A stretch of DNA of 64,000 nt from Tunturiibacter gelidiferens (GTDB lineage: Bacteria > Acidobacteriota > Terriglobia > Terriglobales > Acidobacteriaceae), in contig NZ_JACCCV010000001.1 in assembly GCF_013410115.1 (NCBI RefSeq), positions 2,294,001 to 2,358,000 on the forward strand, in the 5' to 3' direction. The translations under genes and the position numbers were made by a program. The notes beneath the pieces are model-generated. The model had not been told where the DNA came from and made no database searches. It saw nothing but the letters and a program-made list of their open reading frames with translations. The stretch's first letter is position 1. Each line of letters starts with the position of its first letter. This document shows positions 1-9,002 of this stretch, in pieces.

Positions 1-2425
1 AGTTCTTGTCAAAGGTGGAGATGGTGATGCTACCCGGCGCAGCATCGGCAAGGATGCTTGAGGGATTGAAGGCAGGAAAGATGTCAACTCCTGACTGAAC
101 CACCTGGTTGAGACCCTGTGCGTTCACGACCTGATCAATGCCTGCTGGATTCTGGCCTGGCCCGAAGACGGCGATGTTCTGCGCGCCGTTATTCTGCAAG
201 ATCGATTTCATATAGACGGAGTCGTAGTAAAAGCCGTAGCCACCGTGAAGGACCGTAGTGCCGGTGCTATCCAGTTGATAGGCAAACCCGAATCGCGGGC
301 TTACACCGCTCCAGAATTTGGGATAGACGTTTGCCACGCCCTGCCCTGCGACTGAAAGACCGGTTGGGCTCGATGGGTTGAAGATCGAGAGGTTGGGGTA
401 GTCAGAGTGCACAGGGCCTTCATAGTCGTAGCGCAAGCCGTAGTTGAAGTTGAAACGTTTGGTGATTTGCCAGGCATCCTGAGCGTAGAGGGCAAATGTG
501 TTCACGAAAACCTGTCGCTTCGGATTTCCCTGAACGATGCTCGAAGACGTTGGATTCAAGCATCCCGCCAGGAAGTCTGCAAGGAAAAGGACATTGGATG
601 TCGTGTTCAGATTAGCTCCGGGAGCTACTCCAAGGTTAGTTGTAGCTAATGCAGAGCACGGTGTCTGCGCCACTCCGTCGACAAAGTTTGTCGCGTAGTT
701 CCATGGGCCCTGAGAGCCGTCGAAGTAGATGGTTCCGCGCTGTCCGGTCTGATAGAAGTCGTCAACCTGAGCCTGGCGGATCTCACCGCCGAAATGGAGC
801 TGATGCGCCCCTTTGGTCCAGGTTAAATCGTCGTCAAGGTGGCCGGTGATGTCATTCCTTCCCGAAGGCGCAGTGACACCGGTCGGATCGAATCCAGTGT
901 TGCCAGCGGAAAGGCCATTACTGCTGCTGGTGGGACCGATGACCAAATGGGGGGAGCCCGGCAGAGCTGGATCGGTGACACCTGTGTTGAATCCGAGGCC
1001 GATGGGATTGAATCCTGTATCGGCATCGCCAAACACCTGGTTGAAATAGCTGACTCCCACAGCGACCTGATTGGCCATCGAAGAGGTAATAATGCGGTTG
1101 TAGATCAAAGAGTAGTTTTGAACGTGGATGGGTGCGTTCTCGAAGTACGGTGTCAGATCGGAGGAGGTTGGCGCGGTCTGCGTGCCTTGACCCACGTACC
1201 ACCTGGCGGAGAGATGGTCTTTGTCGGAGAGCTTGTAATCCAACTTGATAACGCCGTTGAAACTATGCCCGGTAAGATTTCCTGAGGCCTGGTAGTTTTC
1301 CGGATTGGCAGGTCCGGTGAGTGCAGCGGCTGGCCAGAGGCCCCGGAGAGTGCCGTTTCCATTCAGCAAATTTACCGACACGGTGTTATGGGGTACGCCG
1401 TAATAATCGAGGAGCGCATAGGCAGCGCTCTGATAGGCAGCCGATGGTTCGGTCGCGTGATTTTCAGCGCCGATCAAAAAGTTCTGATGTTCACCGGACA
1501 GAAAGAAGAAGAACTTGTCCCTGAGAATCGGGCCGCCAACGGAGAATCCGTAGTTTTGATTCCGCGATGCAGCCTTGCTGGTTAAGAAGGGATTCTGCCG
1601 CTCAAAGAACTCGTTATGGTTGAAGTAGTAAGCTGTGCCATGAAGCTGGTTGGTGCCGGATTTGATGGTGAGGTTTGCTGTTCCGCCCGGATTGCGCCCA
1701 AGCTCGGTCGCGCCCGTGGTGACAAAGGAGAAGTTTTCAATGGCATCGATGGGAAAGATCACGCCCGCTATTGCAGAGACTCCGCCCTGATTGACTGCGG
1801 GAATGTTCCACCAAAGATCGTTGTTGTCCGTGCCTTCGATCTGCCAGTTTACCGCGTTGGACCGGGTTCCGTTCACACTGGCATAGAGTGCGCCGCCTCC
1901 GGTGGACAATCCAGCAAATCCTGTAGTTTGAGCGAGCATTTGCGTAAAGTCGCGGCCGCTATTGGGCAGATTCTGCACAACCGTTTCCGGAAGAACTGTA
2001 GCCTGCACATCCGTCTCAGTATCGAGCGCCAATGCGGCAGCTGTCACCTCCACCGTCTGGCCAGTTGAAGAGAGGGTCAGCTTCGCGGATAGCGTGTAAC
2101 TCGGGCCGGCAACGACCTGCACCTTGTCGTACTTCGCGGTCGCGAAGCCGGGAGAACTGATGGTGACGGTGTAGCTGCCCAAAGGCAGATTCGAAAAGTT
2201 GAATTCGCCCGAGCTTGAGGACACGGTGTTGTAGGTAAGGCTCGTAGCTGTGTCTACGGCAGACACAGCTGCACCGACGACGGCCGCATCGGTAGAGTCA
2301 GTGACGGTGCCTCCAATGCCACCGCGGTAGATCTGGGCGTTGAGGGCAGGCAGGGATGTGATGGTGAGGATGACGGCGAGGCTGTAGAGAACAGCCTGCA
2401 GGAGACGTGTTCGTAGTCGTTTCAT
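1..2425 (-). CDS. TonB-dependent receptor, Oar-like, with carboxypeptidase-regulatory domain (C-terminus cut by window edge)
   Basis: Outer-membrane beta-barrel receptor of the Oar/TonB-dependent type, probably for uptake of large or sugar-derived substrates; the substrate cannot be read from sequence. The frame is open from ATG at 2425, preceded by a strong TTTGGAGG ribosome site, to the window edge (808 codons). Residues about 1-31 are a signal peptide ending near LNA|QI. About 32-115 form a carboxypeptidase-regulatory beta-sandwich (GGIGGTVTDSTDAAVVGAAV). A plug-like region follows (about 125-250), then aromatic-rich barrel strands such as NFNYGLRYDYEG. Family members are about 1,050-1,200 residues, so the last quarter of the barrel lies outside the window. 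No regulator or SusD-like partner is adjacent. Confidence 0.9.
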   Translation of the reverse strand, partial: MKRLRTRLLQAVLYSLAVILTITSLPALNAQIYRGGIGGTVTDSTDAAVVGAAVSAVDTATSLTYNTVSSSSGEFNFSNLPLGSYTVTISSPGFATAKYDKVQVVAGPSYTLSAKLTLSSTGQTVEVTAAALALDTETDVQATVLPETVVQNLPNSGRDFTQMLAQTTGFAGLSTGGGALYASVNGTRSNAVNWQIEGTDNNDLWWNIPAVNQGGVSAIAGVIFPIDAIENFSFVTTGATELGRNPGGTANLTIKSGTNQLHGTAYYFNHNEFFERQNPFLTSKAASRNQNYGFSVGGPILRDKFFFFLSGEHQNFLIGAENHATEPSAAYQSAAYALLDYYGVPHNTVSVNLLNGNGTLRGLWPAAALTGPANPENYQASGNLTGHSFNGVIKLDYKLSDKDHLSARWYVGQGTQTAPTSSDLTPYFENAPIHVQNYSLIYNRIITSSMANQVAVGVSYFNQVFGDADTGFNPIGLGFNTGVTDPALPGSPHLVIGPTSSSNGLSAGNTGFDPTGVTAPSGRNDITGHLDDDLTWTKGAHQLHFGGEIRQAQVDDFYQTGQRGTIYFDGSQGPWNYATNFVDGVAQTPCSALATTNLGVAPGANLNTTSNVLFLADFLAGCLNPTSSSIVQGNPKRQVFVNTFALYAQDAWQITKRFNFNYGLRYDYEGPVHSDYPNLSIFNPSSPTGLSVAGQGVANVYPKFWSGVSPRFGFAYQLDSTGTTVLHGGYGFYYDSVYMKSILQNNGAQNIAVFGPGQNPAGIDQVVNAQGLNQVVQSGVDIFPAFNPSSILADAAPGSITISTFDKN

Positions 2426-3171
2426 ATGACCTCCAAAGGAAAGCAAAGGATTCGCTGGTCGCCTTGAAGGGTTTTTTATACTGAACGAAAAAAGAAGCCA
2501 GCTTCGTGGCGGTAGGCTGCGGTGCTTCAACATATTCCGTATTCCAAAAACCGAACGGCTAATAGAAGTGTGGCGCATCTAGAGAAAGATAAGGCGATAA
2601 ACCTAATCGTCCTCTGCAAACATTGCAACATTATTTTGGAAGTATCACGGAAACCTCAAAAAACGATTGCTGCGTACGTGAAGGGTTCCGGCCTAACAAC
2701 TCATGCGTTTTCACGAGGATAGAAACCGGTAGATCCTGAACATGCTGTTTGCGAACCCGCGTGCGACTGACCCTGTAAGCCATTGAAAACACAAAGTAGC
2801 AGGTACGTATCCCGAGCCCAGTTCGTGGTTCCTGTTTCTAAGTGACTGTGCGGTTGCGGCGCTTGATGTCCATACGGGGAGCGCTCGGCCTTTTTCACGG
2901 CTGCGTAATCGCGTCAAGGCGACTAATACCTGATTTGTCAAAGAGTGATAAATCGCTGAGTCACTCGTTGAGTGAAGTAGATCAGTGACTTGACCTGTTA
3001 TCGACAACTGGGGGTCGAACGATTGCGTTTGTTAGTAAACCAAGCCGAAGTGCAGTTTACCTGAGCCACGGCGGCCCGCGCCTGCTCAAGGCGCGGTCAC
3101 ATAGAACACTAGATTCAAAAGACAAGAAAAGAGTATGTGGACAACTCATTGGGAGGCATCTAAGCGCATTA
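2426..3171. other. Gene-poor stretch between TonB receptor and small Cys/His protein
   Basis: No convincing gene. Two short open frames (2522-2722 plus, 2711-3007 minus) lack ribosome sites and recognisable composition. The segment at 2943-2990 holds four short mutually complementary arms (GAGTGA, AGTCACTC, AGTGA, AGTGACT) that could form alternative hairpins or an operator. The tract looks like decayed accessory DNA left of the integrase. Confidence 0.5.
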
Positions 3172-3438
3172 GTGCCTTCTAAGAAGAAACCGCCGGTGAT
3201 GACCGAGTGCGAGGTGAAGGTGCGTGGACGCTGGCTCCCATGCACCCTCTACCAGGCGCTTGCAGAACGCGACGAGATCATGCGCTGCAAATATTGCCAC
3301 GGCCCCGTGCAGGCGCTCAAAGAATCCAACACCGGAGCCAGAGCCCACATCGAACATCTTCAAAAACACACTGGCTGCCGGTTCCCGGTTAGCACGTTCA
3401 GTGGAGTCGAATCGGAACATCCGCTCTCATTGAAGTAG
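3172..3438 (+). CDS. Small Cys/His-rich protein, putative zinc-binding, unknown function
   Basis: 88-residue protein from GTG at 3172; the nearest purine-rich site, GGGAGG at 3151, is rather far, so the start is uncertain. The core reads MRCKYCHGPV, followed by HIEHLQKHTGC. One CxxC and a later His/Cys cluster suggest a single zinc site, as in small proteins that occur sporadically in soil proteobacteria and acidobacteria (from memory, not searched). It is a soluble cytoplasmic protein by composition, with no membrane segment or signal peptide. It stands alone between the TonB receptor and the integrase, a position that fits accessory cargo. Function unknown. Confidence 0.6.
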   Translation: MPSKKKPPVMTECEVKVRGRWLPCTLYQALAERDEIMRCKYCHGPVQALKESNTGARAHIEHLQKHTGCRFPVSTFSGVESEHPLSLK

Positions 3439-3950
3439 GCGAACCACCGCAGAGATAAATGCTACAGATGAATATCGCTGCCGGCCTGGCGGAACCAATG
3501 GGTTCAGCGGATCGCGTGACGCCGCAGTGAGAGTCAATTCATACCCCCAAGGGGGCCAAGGATATCCACGCCGGTCGCTGCGACGATCTCGTCCCTTCGA
3601 TCAAGACCTGCGAGGACCTTTGTGGCGGATCATCTAGCCGGTAACAAGCCGATGGGAACCACCGATCTGTTTGTTCGCTGAGTCCAAACTGGTCCAAAAA
3701 AGTCCGACGAAGTGCGCGGGAAATCAGACGATAAAATATTATTTTTTTGTGTGGGAATTTTGTGGGGATCATCGTCGAATATCGACATATCTTCTTGATT
3801 TTTCAGAATTAGTGAATCCCTGGGGGGCAATACCATCTACACTACCTTTGGCGATTCTAACGATCAGGGGAAGGGAATTCGATCAAGCTGTCCTACGGTT
3901 GAAGGTGACCATGGATCTGCATATTGACAAAGAAAAAAAGCAGTAACGAG
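3439..3950. other. Gene-poor stretch upstream (3' side) of the integrase
   Basis: No supported gene. A 91-codon frame at 3671-3946 has no ribosome site and unconvincing composition. A perfect CCCCCAAGGGGG palindrome lies at 3544-3555. The segment around 3730-3800 is much more AT-rich than the flanks, consistent with foreign or decayed DNA beside the integrase. Confidence 0.45.
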
Positions 3951-5225
3951 TCAATGGCCAGCCTTCGCACCGTGCTCCGGCGTGACCCATGTCGCCACGA
4001 CTAGAGAGTCGAGCCGATCCTGCCTCGCCTTCGCCCATTTCGCGTAGAACCTCTCCGTCGTTTTTATCGACTCGTGCCCTAACAACTTCGATACTTCCTC
4101 CAAAGGCACTCCCTGCTCCAACAACCCCACCGCAAATGTATCTCGTAGTTGGTGTGGATGCCCGTCTTCCATTCCTGCAGTTCTAAATATCTGCCGAAGG
4201 TCGTGTTGCCAATTCGTAACGGCGGTCTGCGGCTTGCCGGTTCCAGTATTCCAGAAGGCGTACTTAGGATTCTCATTCAATTTCATCGCAACTATAACTT
4301 CCGCCGCCACGTCCTGAGGGATCGGTACTGATACGTGTGTGCCCGTCTTCTGACGATTGGTGACGACACGATGAAGCTTCGCTTCGTTATCCCACTTCAT
4401 TTCTTCTCTCTCCAGGGTGACCGCATCGCGGATCGCAAGGCCACTGAAACGCATGAGTCTCACGAGCGCATGGGCTCGGGTTGCCTTATCGTCGGTGAAC
4501 TCGTCACGGATCACTTGGAGCAGCTTTGTGTATTGTTTGTTTGTGAGGGGGAGCGTGGGAGGTTCATCTACCTTGATCGGGGATAGCTTCGGCACCCTGT
4601 CAACTAACTGCGATTCGTAGCAGTAGCGCAGAAACGCCCTCAAACGCTCTTGAACTTTGGAGCGGGTAGTAGAAGAAGGGTAGAGGTGCAGCCAACCGGC
4701 CCGGAACTCTGTGAGATCGTCCAATGCAATCTCGCGAGGAAATAACTTAGATCGCTTCTCCATGAATTGACGGAACCGCATAAGTTCACGGTCGTACTTT
4801 TTTAGCACGTCACTGTCGATACCCTGCGAACCCTTGTCACTGAGAAAAAGTTCAATCGCTCGCTCGATTGTTTTGCCGGATAGCTCTTCCAATCGGACGA
4901 CCTCTGCGGGGCGCGTCGGATCAGCCGCCGCGAACTGCGCTTCTATCTCCCGCCGCCTCTCCTCCGCAATGGACCATGTACGCGTCTTCGCGGCCTGACG
5001 ATGTTGCTTGCCGCCGGTTGACCAACGTAGATGCTTCGAGCATCGACAACCCTTATAGAACTCATCACCCGCACGCGGGCAGTCGCCCCTGTGTCGAACA
5101 AAGATAGTGATGGTAGGGATGTTGGAGACTTGGACTGTATGGACATTTATGCGCTCGATCCGGAGGTTTTCGGGATAACCACGCCAAAACCTTAGCACAA
5201 ATTTAGCACAATTCTCTACCAGCAA
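3951..5225 (-). CDS. Tyrosine recombinase / phage-type integrase
   Basis: Site-specific recombinase of the lambda-integrase family, about 424 residues. The N-terminal 100 residues hold a Cys-rich stretch (CPRAGDEFYKGCRC), then a SAM-like core-binding domain (about 125-225) and a catalytic domain (about 235-415). The C-terminal catalytic block is visible: HQLRDTF supplies His and Arg, LGHESIKTTERFY supplies the second His and the nucleophile Tyr, and FSGLAIRDA supplies the first Arg. In the HxLRHT box the residue after Arg is Asp instead of the common His. No ATG is available near the conserved start; TTG at 5225 or GTG at 5198 must be used. The gene begins 34 bp from the 3' end of tRNA-Cys and is co-oriented with it, a classic arrangement for tRNA-targeted elements. 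No duplicated tRNA end was seen on the left. Confidence 0.9.
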   Translation of the reverse strand: MLVENCAKFVLRFWRGYPENLRIERINVHTVQVSNIPTITIFVRHRGDCPRAGDEFYKGCRCSKHLRWSTGGKQHRQAAKTRTWSIAEERRREIEAQFAAADPTRPAEVVRLEELSGKTIERAIELFLSDKGSQGIDSDVLKKYDRELMRFRQFMEKRSKLFPREIALDDLTEFRAGWLHLYPSSTTRSKVQERLRAFLRYCYESQLVDRVPKLSPIKVDEPPTLPLTNKQYTKLLQVIRDEFTDDKATRAHALVRLMRFSGLAIRDAVTLEREEMKWDNEAKLHRVVTNRQKTGTHVSVPIPQDVAAEVIVAMKLNENPKYAFWNTGTGKPQTAVTNWQHDLRQIFRTAGMEDGHPHQLRDTFAVGLLEQGVPLEEVSKLLGHESIKTTERFYAKWAKARQDRLDSLVVATWVTPEHGAKAGH

Positions 5226-5258
5226 CTCAAATCTATTTGATTCTAAAGGATAAGATTA

Positions 5259-5333
5259 TGGAGGCGCGGGTCGGGATCGAACCGACGCATAAAGGTTTTG
5301 CAGACCTCTCCCTTACCACTTGGGTACCGCGCC
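5259..5333 (-). tRNA. tRNA-Cys (GCA)
   Basis: 75-nt cloverleaf on the minus strand. The acceptor GGCGCGG pairs with CCGCGCC, discriminator U and an encoded CCA follow. The anticodon loop CTGCAAA is closed by GAGGT/ACCTT and gives anticodon GCA. The T arm is GTCGG-TTCGATC-CCGAC. It lies 67 bp downstream of tRNA-Gly and probably shares its promoter. Its 3' end faces the integrase and is the likely attachment site. Confidence 0.95.
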
Positions 5334-5400
5334 TCGGGTGGGCTATGTAATTCTGCCCTGCTGGATTGTAGGAGAAGTGTACCGCAGGCAGGATGTGATT

Positions 5401-5475
5401 TGGAGCGGGAGACCGGGGTCGAACCGGCGACATCTTCCTTGGCAAGGAAGCACTCTACCACTGAGCTACTCCCGC
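5401..5475 (-). tRNA. tRNA-Gly (GCC)
   Basis: 75-nt cloverleaf on the minus strand. The acceptor GCGGGAG pairs with CTCCCGC and CCA is encoded. The D arm is GCTCAGTGGTAGAGT. The anticodon stem-loop CTTCC-TTGCCAA-GGAAG gives anticodon GCC. The T arm is GCCGG-TTCGACC-CCGGT. It is first in a two-tRNA transcript. Confidence 0.96.
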
Positions 5476-5487
5476 TCTTCAGGTTCA

Positions 5488-5516
5488 AGTATAGCGGCCA
5501 TGTTCAGTATGGTCAA
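5488..5516 (-). promoter_or_regulatory. Sigma70-type promoter of the tRNA-Gly/tRNA-Cys unit
   Basis: On the minus strand TTGACC is followed after exactly 17 bases by TATACT, about 12 bases before the tRNA-Gly 5' end. This is a near-consensus -35/-10 pair at the expected distance from a tRNA start. Confidence 0.8.
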
Positions 5517-5635
5517 CGAGGTGTGACGTGCAGTCGCAAATGCGTTTCTTTTTCTGAGCGTCATACCAGACAAAAAACTGCATCTCATTTGTTGACTGGC
5601 TCAGAGTTAGCGAGTGCCGTACAGGAATGAGGTAG

Positions 5636-7090
5636 ATGACGCAGCCATTACTACAAAACGTGGGGCAGATGCAGCATTGGCAGGCCCTACTCGATTCAGC
5701 CGGAGAGGGCATATGGGGGCTGGATCTTGAAGGGAACTGTACGTTCGTTAATCGTATGGCGGTGAATTGCTTTGGCTTTGCCAGCGAGGAGATGCTGGGC
5801 AACAATATGCACGAACTTGTGCATCACCACTATCCGGACGGGCGTCATTTTCCTGGCTCCGAGTGCCCGATCTATGACGTGGTGCGGAAGAGTAAAGCTT
5901 TGAGGCGGCTGACGGACACTATGTTTCGAAAAGATGGAAGCAGCTTTGTCGCAGAAATCTCCGCACAGCCGGTGGTTATAGAGGGACGCGTTGCAGGCGT
6001 AGTGGTAACGTTCCGAGAGGTGACCGAACTCCGGCAACAACAGGAAAATCTTCGCAGAGCCTATGAACTGGCGGAACAGAAGACGGCCGAGTTGGATGCC
6101 GTAATCGAGAGCATGCCGCATGGGGTCTATATAGCGACTTCCGATGCGAAAGTCCGTTCCAACCACGTTGCCAAGATGATGAGTGGCGGCACGTTTCCGG
6201 CGGAGTTGAAGACGCTGGAGACAGCGCTGGCTGGGAAGTGGTCCACAGAGACGGTAAAAACGTCGGATCGCTGGATTCGAAGTGTGGCAGCGCCGATTTT
6301 TCTAAATGGAAAGATACTTGGCGGCGTAGCTGTGAATACTGATGTCACGCAGGTGCGGCTGCAGGACGAGGCGCTGAGAAAATCAGAAAAGCTGGCTGCG
6401 GTGGGGCAGTTGGCTTCGTCCATTGCCCATGAGATCAATAATCCGCTCGAGTCGATTACAAACCTACTGTATCTGATTCGACAATCGGAATCGATGGAAG
6501 ATACGCAGCACTATGCGGCCCTGGCTCAAGGTGAATTGGCTCGAGTCACTGAAATCACGTTGCAAACATTGAGGTTCAACCGACAGCATAGCAAGCCGAC
6601 CTATGTGGATATGGCGGAGCTGTTGCGAACGGTCATGGCTCTATATACGGGACGGACTCTCGTTCGGAACATAGAGATCGATTTAAAGTTGATGGCGACT
6701 CCAAGGGTGAGAGTGCTCGAAGGAGAGATTCGCCAGGTGATTAATAACCTTGTCAGGAACGCGCTCGACGCCATGAGTAAAGGAGGGCGGTTAACGATAA
6801 GGTTGCATCCGCAGCGGGATGGTCTCAGTGGAACTCCCGGGGTGCGTCTGACGGTTGCGGATATAGGAGAGGGGATTAAGCCGGAGATGCAGGAGCACCT
6901 TTTCGAAGCGTTCCAGACGACGAAGGAACTTACCGGAACAGGACTTGGACTCTGGGTGAGCAAGGGCATCGTCGAGAAGCACGGCGGCCGAATCAGGGCA
7001 AGAACACGGCGTGGTGAGAGACATGGCACTGTGTTCTCGGTTTGGTTGCCGGTAGAGGGAAGTCCTAACCTGGTGGCTCAGGTAAATTGA
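5636..7090 (+). CDS. PAS-domain sensor histidine kinase (orphan)
   Basis: Cytoplasmic sensor kinase of 484 residues; ATG at 5636 follows GGAATGAGG. An N-terminal PAS domain (about 12-125, DSAGEGIWGLDLEGNCTFVN) is followed by a helical linker and a second, degenerate PAS-like segment (about 145-240). The dimerisation/phosphoacceptor helix carries SIAHEINNPLES with His265. The ATPase domain shows the N box (VINNLVRNALDAM), G1 (DIGEGI) and G2 (GTGLGLWVS). No transmembrane segment and no adjacent response regulator are present, so the output partner is elsewhere. The 3' end overlaps the convergent secretin gene by 26 bp. The kinase core resembles the one at 44835-46676, suggesting paralogues. Confidence 0.93.
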   Translation: MTQPLLQNVGQMQHWQALLDSAGEGIWGLDLEGNCTFVNRMAVNCFGFASEEMLGNNMHELVHHHYPDGRHFPGSECPIYDVVRKSKALRRLTDTMFRKDGSSFVAEISAQPVVIEGRVAGVVVTFREVTELRQQQENLRRAYELAEQKTAELDAVIESMPHGVYIATSDAKVRSNHVAKMMSGGTFPAELKTLETALAGKWSTETVKTSDRWIRSVAAPIFLNGKILGGVAVNTDVTQVRLQDEALRKSEKLAAVGQLASSIAHEINNPLESITNLLYLIRQSESMEDTQHYAALAQGELARVTEITLQTLRFNRQHSKPTYVDMAELLRTVMALYTGRTLVRNIEIDLKLMATPRVRVLEGEIRQVINNLVRNALDAMSKGGRLTIRLHPQRDGLSGTPGVRLTVADIGEGIKPEMQEHLFEAFQTTKELTGTGLGLWVSKGIVEKHGGRIRARTRRGERHGTVFSVWLPVEGSPNLVAQVN

Positions 7091-8975
7091 TTGCGATTCT
7101 AGGACCGACCGTTAAATTGGATCGGCGACGAGTGATGTGAGGCGTGAGGAGAAGGAGGAGATCGCTGGAACTCGTGTCTGTCACACGATCTGCCGTAACG
7201 GTTTGAAAGCCTGGTAGCTCGCTCAACACGGGATAGCCGTTGATACTTGCCGCTTCACTTTTGGCGAGGCTGCTGACCATGAGCGCGGTATCTCCGTCAT
7301 CGAGAGTTACATCCGAGGCGAACTGCTGACTGTTGAGGATTGGGATGTTGTTAACAGTACCGCCGCTCAGTGCTTCAATCTTAAGATCGATGTGCATTTT
7401 GATTGCGCCTGATTTTTGAACAGTTGGAGTTGCTTTCAATGTCAGACCGAGATCTTCGTATTGAATCTGAGGGATTGTGGCCGAAGTACCGGCTGCGGAG
7501 TTGAGCAGGCTCGAGACAGAAACCCCATTGATGGTAGCGTTGGATGGTACGGATGAGTTGCTAATTCCAGAGGAGTAGGTCGCCGTAGTAATGGGGTAGC
7601 GTTCCCCGACCCGAAAAGTGGCAGATTGACGGTCCCCGACTCGGATCTGGATATCATTGAGGGCGCGAGTGTCGCTGCAAGTAAGCGAGAGATTAAAGGC
7701 GGCGAACTGATTTGTAGTAACGCCAGTTTGGGTGAGTCCGCCGCCGAAAAAGCCAACCGTATTGGAAAGTAAAGTGCTCTGGACGAGGCCTGAGGCGATG
7801 AGCGCAAGCGCGATAACGATATTGCTTGATCCAGCCGGGACCAGACCCTGGGCAATGGCTTGGTTTACGAGGCTTTGATTGGAGCTGACGATACTTTGCG
7901 CTGCTGAAGCTACGTTGTAGATACCAACCTGCTGGGGAAGCTGCGCGCCGATGTTTCGTTGATTAGTCGTATTGACGGAGTAAAGTTGAAGGTCGATCAT
8001 GACCTCACTGCCACCGTCGATAAGATCAGCGAGGGTGAGGTTGATATAGGTCAGGGTCTCTTGGGGCGCACGGAGGACGAGGGTGCCGGAGGCCTTACCA
8101 ACCGCAACTTCTTTGACGTCGAAGATATTCTTCACAAGAGTGCCGAAACTGTCCATGTCTTCATTGGTCATGCCCGGGATGTAGATGGTCTCTTGCAACT
8201 GACGCTCAAGACGTTGGCGATTATCTACGGTGTCTTTAGCTATAAAAACGCTTTTGGCGTCCAGAGGTACCGCGAATAGGTGGGTAATGTTTAGCAGAAC
8301 AGGGATCGACTGCTGGTAAGTCGAGTCGTCGAGATCGAAACGCAAATTTTCTCTTTGGACCGATTCATCGAATACTGGACGGATCCCGTACCCTGACAGA
8401 ACCTGACGGATAACGTCTTGCTCGTCGGAGTGAAGATGGAAGCTCTTCTGACCGGCATTGGGCTCGAGGGTGACGGGGCCAGCGATGGCAGGGCCTTCGC
8501 GAATCCAAGGTTCTATCTCCGGATGGAAGGCCCTTGGGAGTTCGCCGTTGTCGACTTGGGATCCTACCGTCTTGTTCTCAGGATCTAGAAGGCGAGCTTC
8601 AGCCAGGAGTGTTTCGGCCTTTTCATGCTGCCCTAAGAGACGCGCTTTACCAGCCTGCTGTATCAGTTCGGTGACGTGGCGTTGGTGGGTGACGCTTAGC
8701 GCCAGGGCGTAGTCATGATTGGAGGAGTTGAGAGTGGTTGCTTCACGGAATTTCAACTCAGCGCCTGTTAAATCGTTATGATCCAGTAGTCGCGCACCAG
8801 AGAGGTAGGCATCTTCAGCAGCCCGAACGTTTCGTTTGGAGACAACTTCGGGGACGCTGGCGTTTGGGCCCAAATTGGACTGAGCCAGGGTGGTAAAAGA
8901 GACTGTACTGATGATGGCGAGCGCGGCAGTGTATTTTGCAAATGTGGACGCACGGGTTTGGAAGGTGGGTCTCAT
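7065..8975 (-). CDS. Secretin-domain protein (GspD/PilQ family), orphan, with N-terminal TPR-like region
   Basis: 636-residue exported protein. Residues about 1-32 are a signal peptide ending TTLAQ. Residues 45-135 are helical and TPR-like (AEDAYLSGARLLDHNDLTGAELKFREA). A secretin N-type domain follows (about 185-330, IRQVLSGYGIRPVFDESV). The C-terminal secretin domain (about 440-625) shows the hallmark VGERYPI and the terminal LLLLLTPHITR. Secretins form outer-membrane channels for type II/III secretion or type IV pili, but no ATPase, inner-membrane or pilin gene is adjacent. It probably serves machinery encoded elsewhere or a stand-alone export role. The Fis-type regulator immediately upstream on the same strand may control it. 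No clear Shine-Dalgarno precedes ATG 8975. Confidence 0.85.
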   Translation of the reverse strand: MRPTFQTRASTFAKYTAALAIISTVSFTTLAQSNLGPNASVPEVVSKRNVRAAEDAYLSGARLLDHNDLTGAELKFREATTLNSSNHDYALALSVTHQRHVTELIQQAGKARLLGQHEKAETLLAEARLLDPENKTVGSQVDNGELPRAFHPEIEPWIREGPAIAGPVTLEPNAGQKSFHLHSDEQDVIRQVLSGYGIRPVFDESVQRENLRFDLDDSTYQQSIPVLLNITHLFAVPLDAKSVFIAKDTVDNRQRLERQLQETIYIPGMTNEDMDSFGTLVKNIFDVKEVAVGKASGTLVLRAPQETLTYINLTLADLIDGGSEVMIDLQLYSVNTTNQRNIGAQLPQQVGIYNVASAAQSIVSSNQSLVNQAIAQGLVPAGSSNIVIALALIASGLVQSTLLSNTVGFFGGGLTQTGVTTNQFAAFNLSLTCSDTRALNDIQIRVGDRQSATFRVGERYPITTATYSSGISNSSVPSNATINGVSVSSLLNSAAGTSATIPQIQYEDLGLTLKATPTVQKSGAIKMHIDLKIEALSGGTVNNIPILNSQQFASDVTLDDGDTALMVSSLAKSEAASINGYPVLSELPGFQTVTADRVTDTSSSDLLLLLTPHITRRRSNLTVGPRIAINLPEPPG

Positions 8976-9002
8976 CGACTGCTGATTAGACGGAGGCGGA
9001 AG

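Noticed and set aside
2426..3950. Second attachment site (copy of the tRNA-Cys 3' end)
   Set aside because: I scanned for GGCGCGGGTCGGGATC-like sequence and found none; the GC-rich tract near 3066-3100 does not match the tRNA.
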